A stretch of 64,000 nucleotides of DNA, from contig NZ_ML769312.1 of NCBI RefSeq assembly GCF_009720365.1, positions 744,001 through 808,000 of the forward strand. The letters run 5' to 3'. Shown piece after piece: positions 45,114 to 53,959 of this stretch. A program made the translations under genes and the position numbers. The DNA is from Catellatospora paridis. GTDB lineage: Bacteria > Actinomycetota > Actinomycetes > Mycobacteriales > Micromonosporaceae. Every line of letters starts with the position of its first letter. The first letter of the stretch is position 1. Under the pieces are notes generated by a model. The model did no database searches and was not told the DNA's origin. It saw only the letters and a list, made by a program, of their open reading frames with translations.

Positions 45114-45258
45114 TCCGCGTCCGGCTCCCGCCGGGGTCGCGCCCACGACCTCGGCCGCCGGTGCGCCGACGGGACTTCGCCGGTCGTGCCACGGCGACCG
45201 GCGAGGTCCCTGTCGCACAGGGAGAGCGGGCTGCCGCGCGGCGGCCTATGATGCCGCG

Positions 45259-45681
45259 GTGTCCGATCCCACCGACGGCGCCGGCTGGACTCCGCCGCAG
45301 CCGCCCGCCTGCGCCTGCCCGGAGCACATCGAGGACATCCTCGACGTGGTCATCGCCAGCAGGTACGCCGATCCGCCGTCGATGACGGTCCGCGAGGTGC
45401 TCGACACCGGTGACCTGTCGGTCCTGCCGCTGGAGCAGCGCTGGCTCGGCGGGTCCGACGGCGGGCCGCTGCACTGGGACCTGTGGGTCGGCGACGCGGC
45501 GCGCTGCCTGTACAAGGACAACGCGCAGCTGGCCCTCGACGATTCGCTCATCGCCCGGCCCGGCATCGATCGGGTCGAGTGGACGGACCGCGAGATCCTG
45601 CTCCTCGGCGCGCCGCGGCTGTGTGCGAGCGGGGTGCTGGCCGCCGCCGCCCGCGCACTGGAGGATCCACGCGTGCGCTGA
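45259..45681 (+). CDS. hypothetical protein
   Basis: A 140-residue acidic soluble protein that I do not recognise. A Cys-rich start PPACACPEHIEDILDVV is followed by SMTVREVLDTGDLSVLPLEQRWLGG, and the C-terminal half has WTDREILLLGAPRLCASGVLAAAAR. The three cysteines at the N-terminus could bind a metal, but no second cluster is seen. Leaderless start: TATGAT at 45247-45252 before GTG 45259. Confidence 0.6.
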   Translation: MSDPTDGAGWTPPQPPACACPEHIEDILDVVIASRYADPPSMTVREVLDTGDLSVLPLEQRWLGGSDGGPLHWDLWVGDAARCLYKDNAQLALDDSLIARPGIDRVEWTDREILLLGAPRLCASGVLAAAARALEDPRVR

Positions 45682-45694
45682 GCCGCGGCACGGG

Positions 45695-45741
45695 TTGACT
45701 AATCGGGCTGTTTCGATGACTCTGTCCGGAGAGCGCTCTCC
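45695..45741 (+). promoter_or_regulatory. probable promoter and LacI-type operator of GH3 gene
   Basis: TTGACT at 45695-45700 could be a -35 box, with a poor -10 region near 45718-45723. Overlapping just downstream is a perfect 14-bp palindrome GGAGAGCGCTCTCC (45728-45741), close in form to the CebR operator TGGGAGCGCTCCCA of cellulose-degrading actinomycetes. It suggests repression of the GH3 gene by a LacI-family protein responding to a sugar. Confidence 0.6.
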
Positions 45742-45810
45742 AACAGGTCCCGCGGCCGTCCCCCACCCCGGCTGGGCCTGTCCCGTCCCGTCTCCATCAG
45801 GAGCCAGCCC

Positions 45811-48800
45811 ATGTCGCTCAGCACGTCCTTACGGCTGCCTTGGCGCAGCCGAGCGGGCCTGGCGGCGGCCGTCGCCGTCGCGCTCGCACTGCTCGCACAG
45901 TCCCTGACCGGCGTGCCCGCCCAGGCCGCCGGTCCGCTGATCTCCCAGGGCAAGCCGGTCCTCGCCTCGTCGATCGAGGGCGCGGGCACGCCGGCCGCCG
46001 CCGCCGTCGACGGCGATCCCGGCACCCGCTGGTCCAGCCAGTTCAGCGACCCGCAGTGGATCCGCGTCGACCTCGGCGCGACCGCCGCGATCGACCAGGT
46101 GAAGCTGGTCTGGGAGGCGGCGTACGCGACCGGCTTCCAGATCCAGACCTCACCCGACGGCAACACCTGGACCAACATCTACTCGACCACCACCGGCACC
46201 GGCGGCACGCAGACCCTCGCCGTCACCGGCAGCGGCCGCTACGTGCGGGTGTACGGCACGGTGCGCGCGAACGGCTACGGCTACTCGCTGTGGGAGTTCC
46301 AGGTCTTCGGCATCATCGGCGGCCAGCCCAGCCCCAGCCCGAGCGCCAGCCAGAGCCCCCCGCCGAACCCGGGCGGCACGCCGATCTCCGAGTTCAAGAA
46401 GGTCGAGGCGTCGTCGTACGAGGGCGGCAACGCCCCCGCCGCGGCCCTCGACGGCCGCACCACCACCCGCTGGTCCAGCCAGTTCAGCGACCCGCAGTGG
46501 ATCCGGATCGACTTCGGCGGCGCCGCAACGATCTCCAGGGTCGTGCTGAACTGGGAGTCCGCGTTCGCACGCGGCTACCGCATCGAGACGTCCAACGACG
46601 CGGCCACCTGGACCACGATCCACTCGACGACCACCGGCCCCGGCGGCGTCGAGACGCTGAACATCAGCGGCAGCGGCCGCTACCTGCGCCTCTACGGCAC
46701 CGCCCGGGCCACCGGCTACGGCTACTCGCTGTGGGAGCTGCAGGTGTTCGGCACCGTCAGCACCTCGGCGAGCACGCCGCCGATGCTGTCCGGCCCGACC
46801 CGTCCCCCGGCGACGACCGGCCAGTTCGCACTGACCGGCCCCGCCGACGCGGCCATGGTCACCACCACCCGCCGACCGGCGCTGAGCTGGAACGCTGTCG
46901 GCGGCGCGGCCCGCTACCAGGTGTGGCTCAACATCAGCCGCATCGACTACGACTTCACACAGCCCGGCAACCTCATCGACCTGTACACCAAGGTCGCCGA
47001 ACCGACCGGCACCACCTACACCCCCACCTGGGACCTGCCGGACCGGTGGACCTACAAGTGGTACGTCGTGGCAGTGAACGGTTCCGGCGGCACCGTCCAG
47101 GTGTCCAACATCCGCCGGTTCAGCGTCTACCTGCCGGTGCTGGAGAACGTCGTCGACGGCGTCAACATCGTCAACGGCAGCCGCGACCTCAACAAGAACG
47201 GCGCGATCGAGCCGTACGAGGACTGGCGGCAGCCGGTCGAGACGCGGGTCAACGACCTCCTCGGGCGCATGACGCTGGAGGAGAAGGCGTACCAGATGTT
47301 CTACAACGCCCAGACCTTCAACCGGTCGGGCTGGCACTTCGGCCCCGCCGAGGGTCCGGACCTGCACAACTTCCTCACCTCGTCGGCGTCGACGCGGCTG
47401 GGCATCCCGTTCGTGTCGGCGGGCGACACCATCCACGGCTACAAGACCACCTACCCGACGCAGAGCGCGCTGGCCGCGACCAGGGACTACCCGCTGGCGT
47501 ACAAGCTGGGCGACATGCAGCGGCGCGAGCAGCTGGAGGTCGGCACCCGTGGCGTGCTCGGGCCGCTGGCCGAGGTCGGCACGAAGGTCCTCTACCCGCG
47601 CATCCAGGAGGGCAACGGCGAGAACGCCGACGTCGCCGCCGCGCAGGTGCGGGCCCTGGTGGCCGGTCTGCAGGGCGGCCCGGAGCTCAACCCGGCATCG
47701 GTGCTGGCCACGGTCAAGCACTGGCCCGGCGAGGGCGCGGGCGGTGAGGCGCTGATCGTGTACGACGCGGTCACCATCAAGTACCACATGATCCCGTTCC
47801 GGGCGGCGATGGAGGCCGGCGCGGTCAACATCATGCCGGGGTACGCGGGCAGCTCGCTGCTCGACCCGGGCGGCCCGGGGGCCGGCGACAGCGCGCCGAT
47901 CCTGGCGTACCTGCGCAACAACCTCGGGTTCACCGGTCTGATCACGACCGACTGGCTGCCCTCGGGCTCCTGGGTCGGCGCGGCCAAGGCCGGCTCGGAC
48001 GTGATGGGCGGGGCGGACCCGGGCGCGCCCGGCTACTCCATCGCCACCTTCACCGCCGGGGTCCCGGCGGCCCGCATCGACGACGCGGTCCGGCGCATCC
48101 TGCGGCTGAAGTTCCAGCTCGGCGTGTTCGAGGCGCCGTACGGGGACCCGGTCAACGGGCCGTACCGAATGCACCAGCCGTCCTACACCGCGCTGGCCAA
48201 CCAGGCCTCGCGGGAGGCGATGACGCTGCTCAAGAACAACGGCGTGCTGCCGCTGCGGCTCAACGCGGGCGACAACATCGTCGTCGCCGGACCGCGCGCG
48301 ACGGACGCGCTGGCGTGCTGCATCTGGACCAGCTACTTCCACCAGGAGTACGGGTCCAAGAACATCATCGACGCGATCCGGGCCAGGGCCTCCACCGCGG
48401 GGGTGAACGTCTACCAGGACACCGGTCCCGCGCCGAAGGTGGCGGTCGTCGCCGTCGGCGAGGGCTCCTACACCCACGGCACGAACTGGGTGAAGGAGCA
48501 GCCGTACCTGCCCGCCGACCAGCTCGCCGTGATCCAGAACTTCCGCAACCAGAACATCCCGGTCGTGGTCGTGCTGGTGATGCCGAGGCCGTACGTCATC
48601 ACCGAGTGGGACGGGCTGGCCGGGGCGACCGTGGTCACCTACCGCGGCGGCGAGGAGATGGGCCCGGCGCTGGCATCGCTGCTGTTCGGCGACTACGCGC
48701 CCAGCGGCAAGCTGCCCTGGCAGCTGCCCCGGGCGCTGACCGACGTGCTGCGAACCGGCGGGACCGACGTGCCCGCCGACGCCACCGAGGCCTGGGACCT

Positions 48801-48930
48801 GCCGTACGACCTGGGCGCGACGACGGCCCAGCGCAACGAGATCCGGGCCCGGATCGACGCCGGGCAGACGGTGCCGACCACGTACGGCAACCCGCTCTAC
48901 CCGTACGGAGCCGGACGAACCGGCTGGTGA
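45811..48930 (+). CDS. secreted GH3 beta-glycosidase with two CBM32-like domains
   Basis: A 1039-residue secreted enzyme. Residues 1-40 form a signal peptide ending AQAA. Two F5/8 type C (CBM32-like) carbohydrate-binding domains lie at ~42-167 and ~190-316, joined by a Pro/Ser linker, and a fibronectin-like domain is at ~335-435. From ~440 the GH3 catalytic part follows, with VKHWPGEGAGGE, and the nucleophile region GLITTDWLPSGSW (Asp714). The C-terminal alpha/beta sandwich has EAMTLLKNNGVLPL. It releases sugars from beta-linked glycans outside the cell. A LacI-type palindrome lies upstream and a strong terminator follows. Confidence 0.9.
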   Translation: MSLSTSLRLPWRSRAGLAAAVAVALALLAQSLTGVPAQAAGPLISQGKPVLASSIEGAGTPAAAAVDGDPGTRWSSQFSDPQWIRVDLGATAAIDQVKLVWEAAYATGFQIQTSPDGNTWTNIYSTTTGTGGTQTLAVTGSGRYVRVYGTVRANGYGYSLWEFQVFGIIGGQPSPSPSASQSPPPNPGGTPISEFKKVEASSYEGGNAPAAALDGRTTTRWSSQFSDPQWIRIDFGGAATISRVVLNWESAFARGYRIETSNDAATWTTIHSTTTGPGGVETLNISGSGRYLRLYGTARATGYGYSLWELQVFGTVSTSASTPPMLSGPTRPPATTGQFALTGPADAAMVTTTRRPALSWNAVGGAARYQVWLNISRIDYDFTQPGNLIDLYTKVAEPTGTTYTPTWDLPDRWTYKWYVVAVNGSGGTVQVSNIRRFSVYLPVLENVVDGVNIVNGSRDLNKNGAIEPYEDWRQPVETRVNDLLGRMTLEEKAYQMFYNAQTFNRSGWHFGPAEGPDLHNFLTSSASTRLGIPFVSAGDTIHGYKTTYPTQSALAATRDYPLAYKLGDMQRREQLEVGTRGVLGPLAEVGTKVLYPRIQEGNGENADVAAAQVRALVAGLQGGPELNPASVLATVKHWPGEGAGGEALIVYDAVTIKYHMIPFRAAMEAGAVNIMPGYAGSSLLDPGGPGAGDSAPILAYLRNNLGFTGLITTDWLPSGSWVGAAKAGSDVMGGADPGAPGYSIATFTAGVPAARIDDAVRRILRLKFQLGVFEAPYGDPVNGPYRMHQPSYTALANQASREAMTLLKNNGVLPLRLNAGDNIVVAGPRATDALACCIWTSYFHQEYGSKNIIDAIRARASTAGVNVYQDTGPAPKVAVVAVGEGSYTHGTNWVKEQPYLPADQLAVIQNFRNQNIPVVVVLVMPRPYVITEWDGLAGATVVTYRGGEEMGPALASLLFGDYAPSGKLPWQLPRALTDVLRTGGTDVPADATEAWDLPYDLGATTAQRNEIRARIDAGQTVPTTYGNPLYPYGAGRTGW
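46023..46064 (+). repeat. 42-base internal repeat, copy 1 (CBM32 domain 1)
   Basis: This stretch, coding for TRWSSQFSDPQWIR, is identical base for base to 46464-46505 in the second domain, including synonymous positions. It points to recent duplication or gene conversion between the two domains. Confidence 0.85.
46464..46505 (+). repeat. 42-base internal repeat, copy 2 (CBM32 domain 2)
   Basis: The second copy lies 441 bases downstream and in the same reading frame. Sequence outside the identical block is similar but clearly diverged. Confidence 0.85.
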
Positions 48931-48938
48931 CCGCGTTA

Positions 48939-48976
48939 CCGGACGGCCGCCCCGCGACACGGGGGCGGCCGTCCGG
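48939..48976 (+). terminator. strong hairpin terminator after GH3
   Basis: A perfect 15-bp GC-rich stem (48939-48953 with 48962-48976) and an eight-base loop begin nine bases after the stop codon. There is no U tract. Confidence 0.75.
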
Positions 48977-49179
48977 CCGTGTGCGCGCCCGGATCGGGCG
49001 AGCGCGTGTCGGCCTCACGGCTGAGGTTCGGCAGCGTCGCACCCGGTGTGCGATCACGGTTTATCCACCGTTGTTACAACGGGTCACGACTTCGCGTGAA
49101 CACCCCGTCGCGCCCCGTTCACTCGCGGGACGTGAGCACCGCCGCCCACCCCCACAGCGTCCTCTCCCGAGCGGGTGCC

Positions 49180-51477
49180 ATGAACGAATCCGACCCCCGA
49201 CCACCCCGCAATCCCGGCCTGCGCAACAAGATCTTCGCCGTGCTCGCGTCCCTCGTGGCGCTGTGGGCGTTCGCCGCGTACGTCACCGTGGGGCAGGGGC
49301 TCAGCCTGGTCTGGCTGGCCGCGCTGGAGCAGCAGGTCGCCAAGCCGACCGAGGCGCTCATCGCGGCGATCCAGGCCGAGCGCCGCGAGTCGGTCACGTT
49401 CGCCGCGTCCGGCGTCGCCGCCGACCGGGCCGCGCTCGACGCCGCCCGTACCGGCACCGACCAGGCCGTGAGCAAGCTGCGCGGCGCGCTGGAGGGCACC
49501 GTGGCGCAGTGGTCCACCAGCGAGGCGAGCGACGCCCGGCTGGCCGACCTGCTCGCCGCGCTCAACAGCCTGCCCGACCGGCGCCTCGAACTGGACCGCG
49601 GCGGCCTGGACCGGGTGAACGTGAACACCTACTTCACCGGCCTGACCCAGCTCGGCTTCGACGTGTACGGCACGTACACCGCCTGGGACGACTCCGACGT
49701 CATCTTCCACACCTCGACGCTGGTGCTGCTCACCCACTCCCAGGAGATGATCTCCCGGGAGGACGCGGTGCTGTCCGGCGTCCTCGGCGAGAACCGGTTC
49801 ACCGAGGCCGACCGGGCCGCCTTCACCGAGCTGGTCGGCGCGCAGAAGTACCTGTCGACGCAGGTCGCCGAGCGGCTGCCGCAGCCCGAGAAGGGGCAGT
49901 ACCTGGCGCTGCTGAACAGCTCCGAGATGCTGGCCCTGCAGTCGCTGGAGAACCAGGTGATGCGGGCCCCGCCCGGCGTGGCCCCGCCGGCCGACGCGGC
50001 GTCGTGGCGGGCCGCGGTCACCGGCGCGATCGAAGCGACCCGGACCCTGGTGCTCGACCTGGCCGACCAGACGGTGGTCCGGTTCCGCCCGGCGATGATC
50101 GGCATCGTCGTGCAGCTGGTGCTGGCGGCCGGTCTCGGGCTCATCGCCGTGGTGCTGTCGATCCGGTTCACCATCCGGTCGCTGCGCTCGCTGCAGGCCC
50201 AGCTGGCGCAGCTGCGGGCGGCCGCGCTGGATCTGGCGCACGTGCGGCTGCCGCGGGTCGTGGAGCGGCTGCGGGTCGGCGAGCAGGTCGACGTCGGCAA
50301 GGCCGCGCCGCCGCTGGCGTTCGGCGACGACGACATCGGGCAGGTCGGTCGGGCGTTCGACGTGGTGCAGCAGACCGCGATCCAGGCGACCGTCGACCAG
50401 GCGGAGCTGCGGCGCGGCGTACGCGACGTGTTCCTGAGCCTGGCGCACCGCATCCAGACGCTGGTGCACCGGCAGCTGAAGATGATCGACCTCATGGAGC
50501 GGCAGGCCGCCACCGACGAGGAGCTGGCCAAACTGTTCCAGATCGACCACCTGGCCACCCGCATGCGGCGCAACGCGGAGAACCTGGTGGTGCTGTCGGG
50601 TGTGCCGGCCAGCCGCACCTACCGCGCCGCCGTGCCGATGGTGGACGTGCTGCGCGGCGCGCTGGCCGAGGTCGAGGACTACCCGCGGGTGCGGCTGCGT
50701 GCCGCAGAGCCGGCCGCGCTCGCGGGTCACGCCGCAGGTGACGTCATCCACCTGCTGGCGGAGCTGATGGAGAACGCGGTGTCGTTCTCGCCCCCGCACA
50801 CCGACGTCGACGTGACAGGCCGGGCCGTGCCCGGCGGATACCTGGTGGAGATCGCCGACCGGGGCCTGGGCATGACCGACCTGGACCTGCAGGAGGCGAA
50901 CCTGCAGCTGGCCGACCCGCCGGAGTTCCAGCTCGCCGGCGCGGCCCGGCTGGGGTTCTACGTGGTCGGCCGGCTGGCGCAGCGCTACCAGCTCGTGGTG
51001 CAGCTGCGCCGGTCGCCGCACGACGGGGTGACCGCCGCGGTGGTGATCCCCGCCGAGCTGATCGCCCGGACCGCCCCGGAGGTCGGCGACCGGCCCCGCG
51101 AGCGGCTGCTGGCCACCGTCGCGGCCGCGGCCGCTCTCAACCCCAACGGCCGCCGTCCGGCCGGGCAGGCCGCCGAGACGGATCCGGCGACGGGCCCGGC
51201 CCAGCCTGGCGGCGACGACACCAGGATGACCCCCGCCGGCCTGCCGTGGCGGGAGAAGCGGCCCAAGCGGGTCGTGCCGCGCCCGCGCGACCTGGCCGAG
51301 GCCGAGCAGGCAAGCGGCGGCGGCCAGACCGGCCCGTCGTACCCGAACGGCCGCGAGCCGCAGGAGGTCAGCCGGTTCCTGGCGGCGTACGCCGACGCCG
51401 CGCGGCAGGGCCGTGCGCACGCCGAACTGACCGGACAGTCCCCGACCGCAGCACAGCCGGAAGGACCAGCATCGTGA
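49180..51477 (+). CDS. conservon sensor ATPase (CvnA-type, nitrate-sensor domain)
   Basis: A 765-residue histidine-kinase-like protein, the first gene of a conservon (cvnABCD) operon. A membrane helix at ~19-39 (IFAVLASLVALWAFAAYV) and one at ~306-328 frame an outside NIT-type (nitrate/nitrite sensing) region; a HAMP-like linker and a dimerisation helix follow (LSLAHRIQTLVHRQLKMIDL), then HATPase motifs HLLAELMENAVSFSPPHT (~526) and EIADRGLGMT. The C-terminal ~120 residues are disordered. In Streptomyces these proteins make a membrane complex with small GTPase modules. ATG 49180 is chosen; GTG 49132 is possible. The cvnB gene overlaps by GTGA. Confidence 0.87.
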   Translation: MNESDPRPPRNPGLRNKIFAVLASLVALWAFAAYVTVGQGLSLVWLAALEQQVAKPTEALIAAIQAERRESVTFAASGVAADRAALDAARTGTDQAVSKLRGALEGTVAQWSTSEASDARLADLLAALNSLPDRRLELDRGGLDRVNVNTYFTGLTQLGFDVYGTYTAWDDSDVIFHTSTLVLLTHSQEMISREDAVLSGVLGENRFTEADRAAFTELVGAQKYLSTQVAERLPQPEKGQYLALLNSSEMLALQSLENQVMRAPPGVAPPADAASWRAAVTGAIEATRTLVLDLADQTVVRFRPAMIGIVVQLVLAAGLGLIAVVLSIRFTIRSLRSLQAQLAQLRAAALDLAHVRLPRVVERLRVGEQVDVGKAAPPLAFGDDDIGQVGRAFDVVQQTAIQATVDQAELRRGVRDVFLSLAHRIQTLVHRQLKMIDLMERQAATDEELAKLFQIDHLATRMRRNAENLVVLSGVPASRTYRAAVPMVDVLRGALAEVEDYPRVRLRAAEPAALAGHAAGDVIHLLAELMENAVSFSPPHTDVDVTGRAVPGGYLVEIADRGLGMTDLDLQEANLQLADPPEFQLAGAARLGFYVVGRLAQRYQLVVQLRRSPHDGVTAAVVIPAELIARTAPEVGDRPRERLLATVAAAAALNPNGRRPAGQAAETDPATGPAQPGGDDTRMTPAGLPWREKRPKRVVPRPRDLAEAEQASGGGQTGPSYPNGREPQEVSRFLAAYADAARQGRAHAELTGQSPTAAQPEGPAS

Positions 51478-51890
51478 CGGAGAAGACCGCAGCGACCGTC
51501 GACCTCGCCTGGCTCGTGGACGACCTGGTCCACCGGGTCGTCGAGGCCAGGTACGCCATCATCCTGTCCACGGACGGGCTGCTCATCGCGACCTCGGCGG
51601 GGCTGGCGAAGGCCGACGCCGAGCACCTGGCGGCGGCCGCGGCCGGGATGAGCAGCCTGGCCCGGGGCGCCGGCCGGCACTTCGGCGACAGCGTGGTGCG
51701 CCGCACCATGATCGAGTTCGGCACGGGTTACCTGTTCGTCACGTCGGCGGGCAACGGCGCGTGCCTGGCCGTGGTGTGCGGCAGCGACATCGACGTGGGC
51801 GTGGCGGCATACGAGATGGAGATGCTGGTGGTCCGGGTGGGCCAGTACATCACCACCCCCGTCCGCCAGCCCGCCGCGGCGCAGGGCTGA
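51474..51890 (+). CDS. Roadblock/LC7-domain protein (CvnB-type)
   Basis: A 138-residue Roadblock protein: LAWLVDDLVHRVVEARYAIILSTDGLLIATSAGL and the C-terminal helix of the fold are standard. Roadblock proteins regulate small GTPases by binding them, as MglB does to MglA. It is the second gene of the conservon and starts by GTG 51474 overlapping the stop of the sensor gene, preceded by GGAAGGA. Confidence 0.9.
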   Translation: MTEKTAATVDLAWLVDDLVHRVVEARYAIILSTDGLLIATSAGLAKADAEHLAAAAAGMSSLARGAGRHFGDSVVRRTMIEFGTGYLFVTSAGNGACLAVVCGSDIDVGVAAYEMEMLVVRVGQYITTPVRQPAAAQG

Positions 51891-51894
51891 CCTG

Positions 51895-52260
51895 GTGGAG
51901 GCGCCACAGGAGCAGTGGCCCGACGCTGTGCCGGTGGTGCGGCCGTACGCGATGACGTCCGGCCGGACCACCCCCGTGCGCGGCGCGTTCGACCTCATCT
52001 CGATAGTGCTGGCCACCCGGCCGCCCGAACGCGACGACGGCCTGCACCCGGAGTCCGCGCAGATCATCCGCCACAGCCAGGAGCCCGTGTCGGTGGCCGA
52101 GCTGGCGGCCGAGCTGGACCTGCCCGCGGGCACGGTCATGGTGCTGCTCGGCGACCTGCTGGCGCAGCGGCTCATCGTCACCCGTTCCCCCACCCCGGCC
52201 CGCGGTGTGGCGAGCCGACCCGTACTCGAGGCGGTCATCCATGGACTCCGTACGCTCTGA
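51895..52260 (+). CDS. DUF742 protein (CvnC-type)
   Basis: A 121-residue protein with the DUF742 pattern: VRPYAMTSGRTTP, then FDLISIVLATRPP, HPESAQIIRHSQEPVSVAELAAELDLP and VLLGDLLAQRLI. The second half reads as a winged-helix domain, so DNA or protein binding is possible. It follows cvnB after four bases and overlaps the GTPase gene by 20 bases. GTG 51895 is the start. Confidence 0.9.
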   Translation: MEAPQEQWPDAVPVVRPYAMTSGRTTPVRGAFDLISIVLATRPPERDDGLHPESAQIIRHSQEPVSVAELAAELDLPAGTVMVLLGDLLAQRLIVTRSPTPARGVASRPVLEAVIHGLRTL

Positions 52261-52819
52261 CACGGCACCGGTCGTGCTGCCCACCGCGGTCAAGATCCTG
52301 ATCGCGGGGCACTTCGGTGTCGGCAAGACCACGATGGTCGGCGCGGTCAGCGAGATCCGCCCGCTGCGCACCGAGGAGGTGCTCACCGACGCCGGGATCG
52401 GGGTCGACGACCTGTCCGGGGTGGAGGCCAAGACGCACACCACCGTGGCGATGGACTTCGGCCGCATCACCATCAGCCGCGACCTGGTGCTCTACCTGTT
52501 CGGCACCCCCGGCCAGGACCGCTTCTCGTTCCTGTGGGACGAGCTGGCCTCCGGCGCCATCGGCGCGGTGGTGCTGGCCGACACGCGGCGGCTCAAGGAG
52601 AGCTTCGCCTGCATCGACTACTTCGAGGACCGGGAGACCCCGTTCGTGGTCGCGGTCAACTGCTTCGAGGGCAGCGACCGCTTCACCCCCGCCGACGTCC
52701 AGCTCGCCCTGAACCTGGACCCGGGCACGCCCGTGCTGTTGTGCGACGCCCGCGACCGCACCTCGTCCCGCGCAGTCCTGGTCGCCCTCCTCCAGCACGT
52801 CCTGTCACTACCCGTCTGA
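52241..52819 (+). CDS. small Ras-like GTPase (CvnD-type)
   Basis: A 192-residue GTP-binding protein. P-loop GHFGVGKTT (23-31), switch II region LYLFGTPGQDRFSFLWDEL with DxxG replaced by GTPG, and base-recognition stretch VAVNCFEG in place of NKxD; these are the usual departures in CvnD proteins. With the Roadblock and DUF742 proteins it forms a membrane-linked signalling switch. ATG 52241 lies within cvnC, so the two are translation-coupled. No cytochrome P450 gene (cvnE) follows; a palindromic repeat does. Confidence 0.9.
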   Translation: MDSVRSDTAPVVLPTAVKILIAGHFGVGKTTMVGAVSEIRPLRTEEVLTDAGIGVDDLSGVEAKTHTTVAMDFGRITISRDLVLYLFGTPGQDRFSFLWDELASGAIGAVVLADTRRLKESFACIDYFEDRETPFVVAVNCFEGSDRFTPADVQLALNLDPGTPVLLCDARDRTSSRAVLVALLQHVLSLPV

Positions 52820-52837
52820 CCCACCGCGGTCCAGGGC

Positions 52838-52910
52838 GACGATCTTGCGCGAACTGTGGGTGCGACACGGGCGATCCGGGCGAATGGGCAACAGTTCGCG
52901 CAAGATCGTC
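52838..52910. repeat. 73-bp palindromic element, copy 2
   Basis: Arms GACGATCTTGCGCGAAC (52838-52854) and its complement (52894-52910) are identical to those of copy 1 at 1351-1423, and the arms extend to 20 bp here. The 39-base loop matches copy 1 at about 29 positions, with CGACAC, TCCGGGCG and CAACA kept. It lies between a GTPase gene and a convergent gene, 18 bases after the stop. Confidence 0.85.
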
Positions 52911-52924
52911 GTGATCTCGGAGGG

Positions 52925-53863
52925 TCAGGAGAACAGGGCGCTGACCGACTCGCCGTTGTGGATACGGCGCATCGCTTCGGCCAGGGCTGGGGCGACCGAC
53001 AGCACCTTCAGCTTCGGCACGCGCTTTTCGGCGGCGATCGGCACCGTGTTGGTGCAGACGATCTCCAGTACGCCGTCCTGGTCGCTGAGGCGCTTGAGGG
53101 CGTTGTCGGAGAACAGGCCGTGGGTGCAGGCCAGGCGGATGGAGCGCACGTTCAGGCCGCGCAGGTGCTCCATCAACTCGATCACGGTGCTGCCCTTGGC
53201 GATCTCGTCGTCGAGCACGATGACGTGCTTGTCCGCGACGTCGCCGATGACCGCGCTGATCTGCACCCGGTCGTCGCTGTAGCGCTGCTTGGCCCCGGCC
53301 GCCACGGGGGTGCCCAGCAGCCGGGCGAACGCGGCCGCCTCCTTGGCGTTGCCGAGGTCGGGTGACACGACGACGGTGTCGGCCAGGTCGTACTGCTTGA
53401 AGTAGCCGGCCAGCTCGCGCAGCGCGTGCAGGTGGTCGACCGGCATGCTGAAGAACCCGTGGATCTGCGGCGAGTGCAGCGTCATCGCCAGCACCCGGTC
53501 CGCCCCGGCGGTGCGCAGCAGGTCGGCGACCAGCCGCCCGCCGATGGAGATGCGCGGCGCGTCCTTCTTGTCGGAACGGGCGTACGCGTAGTGCGGCATG
53601 ACCACGGTGATCCGGCCCGCCGACGCACCCCGCGCCGCGTCGAGCATCAGCAGCAGCTCGACCAGGTGTTCCTGCACCGGCGGCACCAGCGGCTGCACCA
53701 GGTAGACGTCGCGGTCGCGGCAGTTCGCGCCGAGCTGCACCTCGAGGCAGTCGTTGGCGAAGCGCGACACCCGCACCGGGTGCAACGGCACTTCCAGGTG
53801 GGCGCAGATCTCGGCCGCGAGTTCGGGATGGGCACTACCGCTGAACACCGCGATGTCACGCAC
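52925..53863 (-). CDS. ribose-phosphate pyrophosphokinase, variant
   Basis: A 312-residue PRPP synthase by overall pattern: MRDIAVFSGSAHPELAAEI, FANDCLEVQLGANCRDRDVYLVQP, VMPHYAYARSDKKD, LHSPQIHGFF and VSPDLGNAKEAAAFA. The PRPP-binding loop is VIVLDDEIAKGST (Asp218-Thr226) instead of the usual DDMIDTAGT, and ARSDKKDAPR replaces the more common RQDRK. It may thus be a second paralogue with altered regulation or substrate rather than the housekeeping enzyme. No adjacent purine genes. Confidence 0.85.
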   Translation of the reverse strand: MRDIAVFSGSAHPELAAEICAHLEVPLHPVRVSRFANDCLEVQLGANCRDRDVYLVQPLVPPVQEHLVELLLMLDAARGASAGRITVVMPHYAYARSDKKDAPRISIGGRLVADLLRTAGADRVLAMTLHSPQIHGFFSMPVDHLHALRELAGYFKQYDLADTVVVSPDLGNAKEAAAFARLLGTPVAAGAKQRYSDDRVQISAVIGDVADKHVIVLDDEIAKGSTVIELMEHLRGLNVRSIRLACTHGLFSDNALKRLSDQDGVLEIVCTNTVPIAAEKRVPKLKVLSVAPALAEAMRRIHNGESVSALFS

Positions 53864-53959
53864 GCCGGAATGGTATCCAGCCGCCGGAGGCCGCCGGCAC
53901 CCGCGGCCGCAAGACTCACCCGCTCAGTGCGATTCCGGCGGTCCCACGCGTGGAGCGGA

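Noticed and set aside
41991-45218. Very long open frame on the minus strand (over 1000 codons) opposite the permease gene
   Set aside because: It is an effect of high GC. The translation is Arg/Gly/His-rich without family motifs, while the plus-strand frame has clear membrane helices and FtsX motifs.
46330-46375. Pro/Ser repeats that could look like a tandem repeat or CRISPR-like feature
   Set aside because: They encode the flexible linker between the two CBM domains.
46150-48960. Long minus-strand open frame opposite the GH3 gene
   Set aside because: Same reason: no motifs, biased composition, and the plus strand encodes an unmistakable GH3 enzyme.
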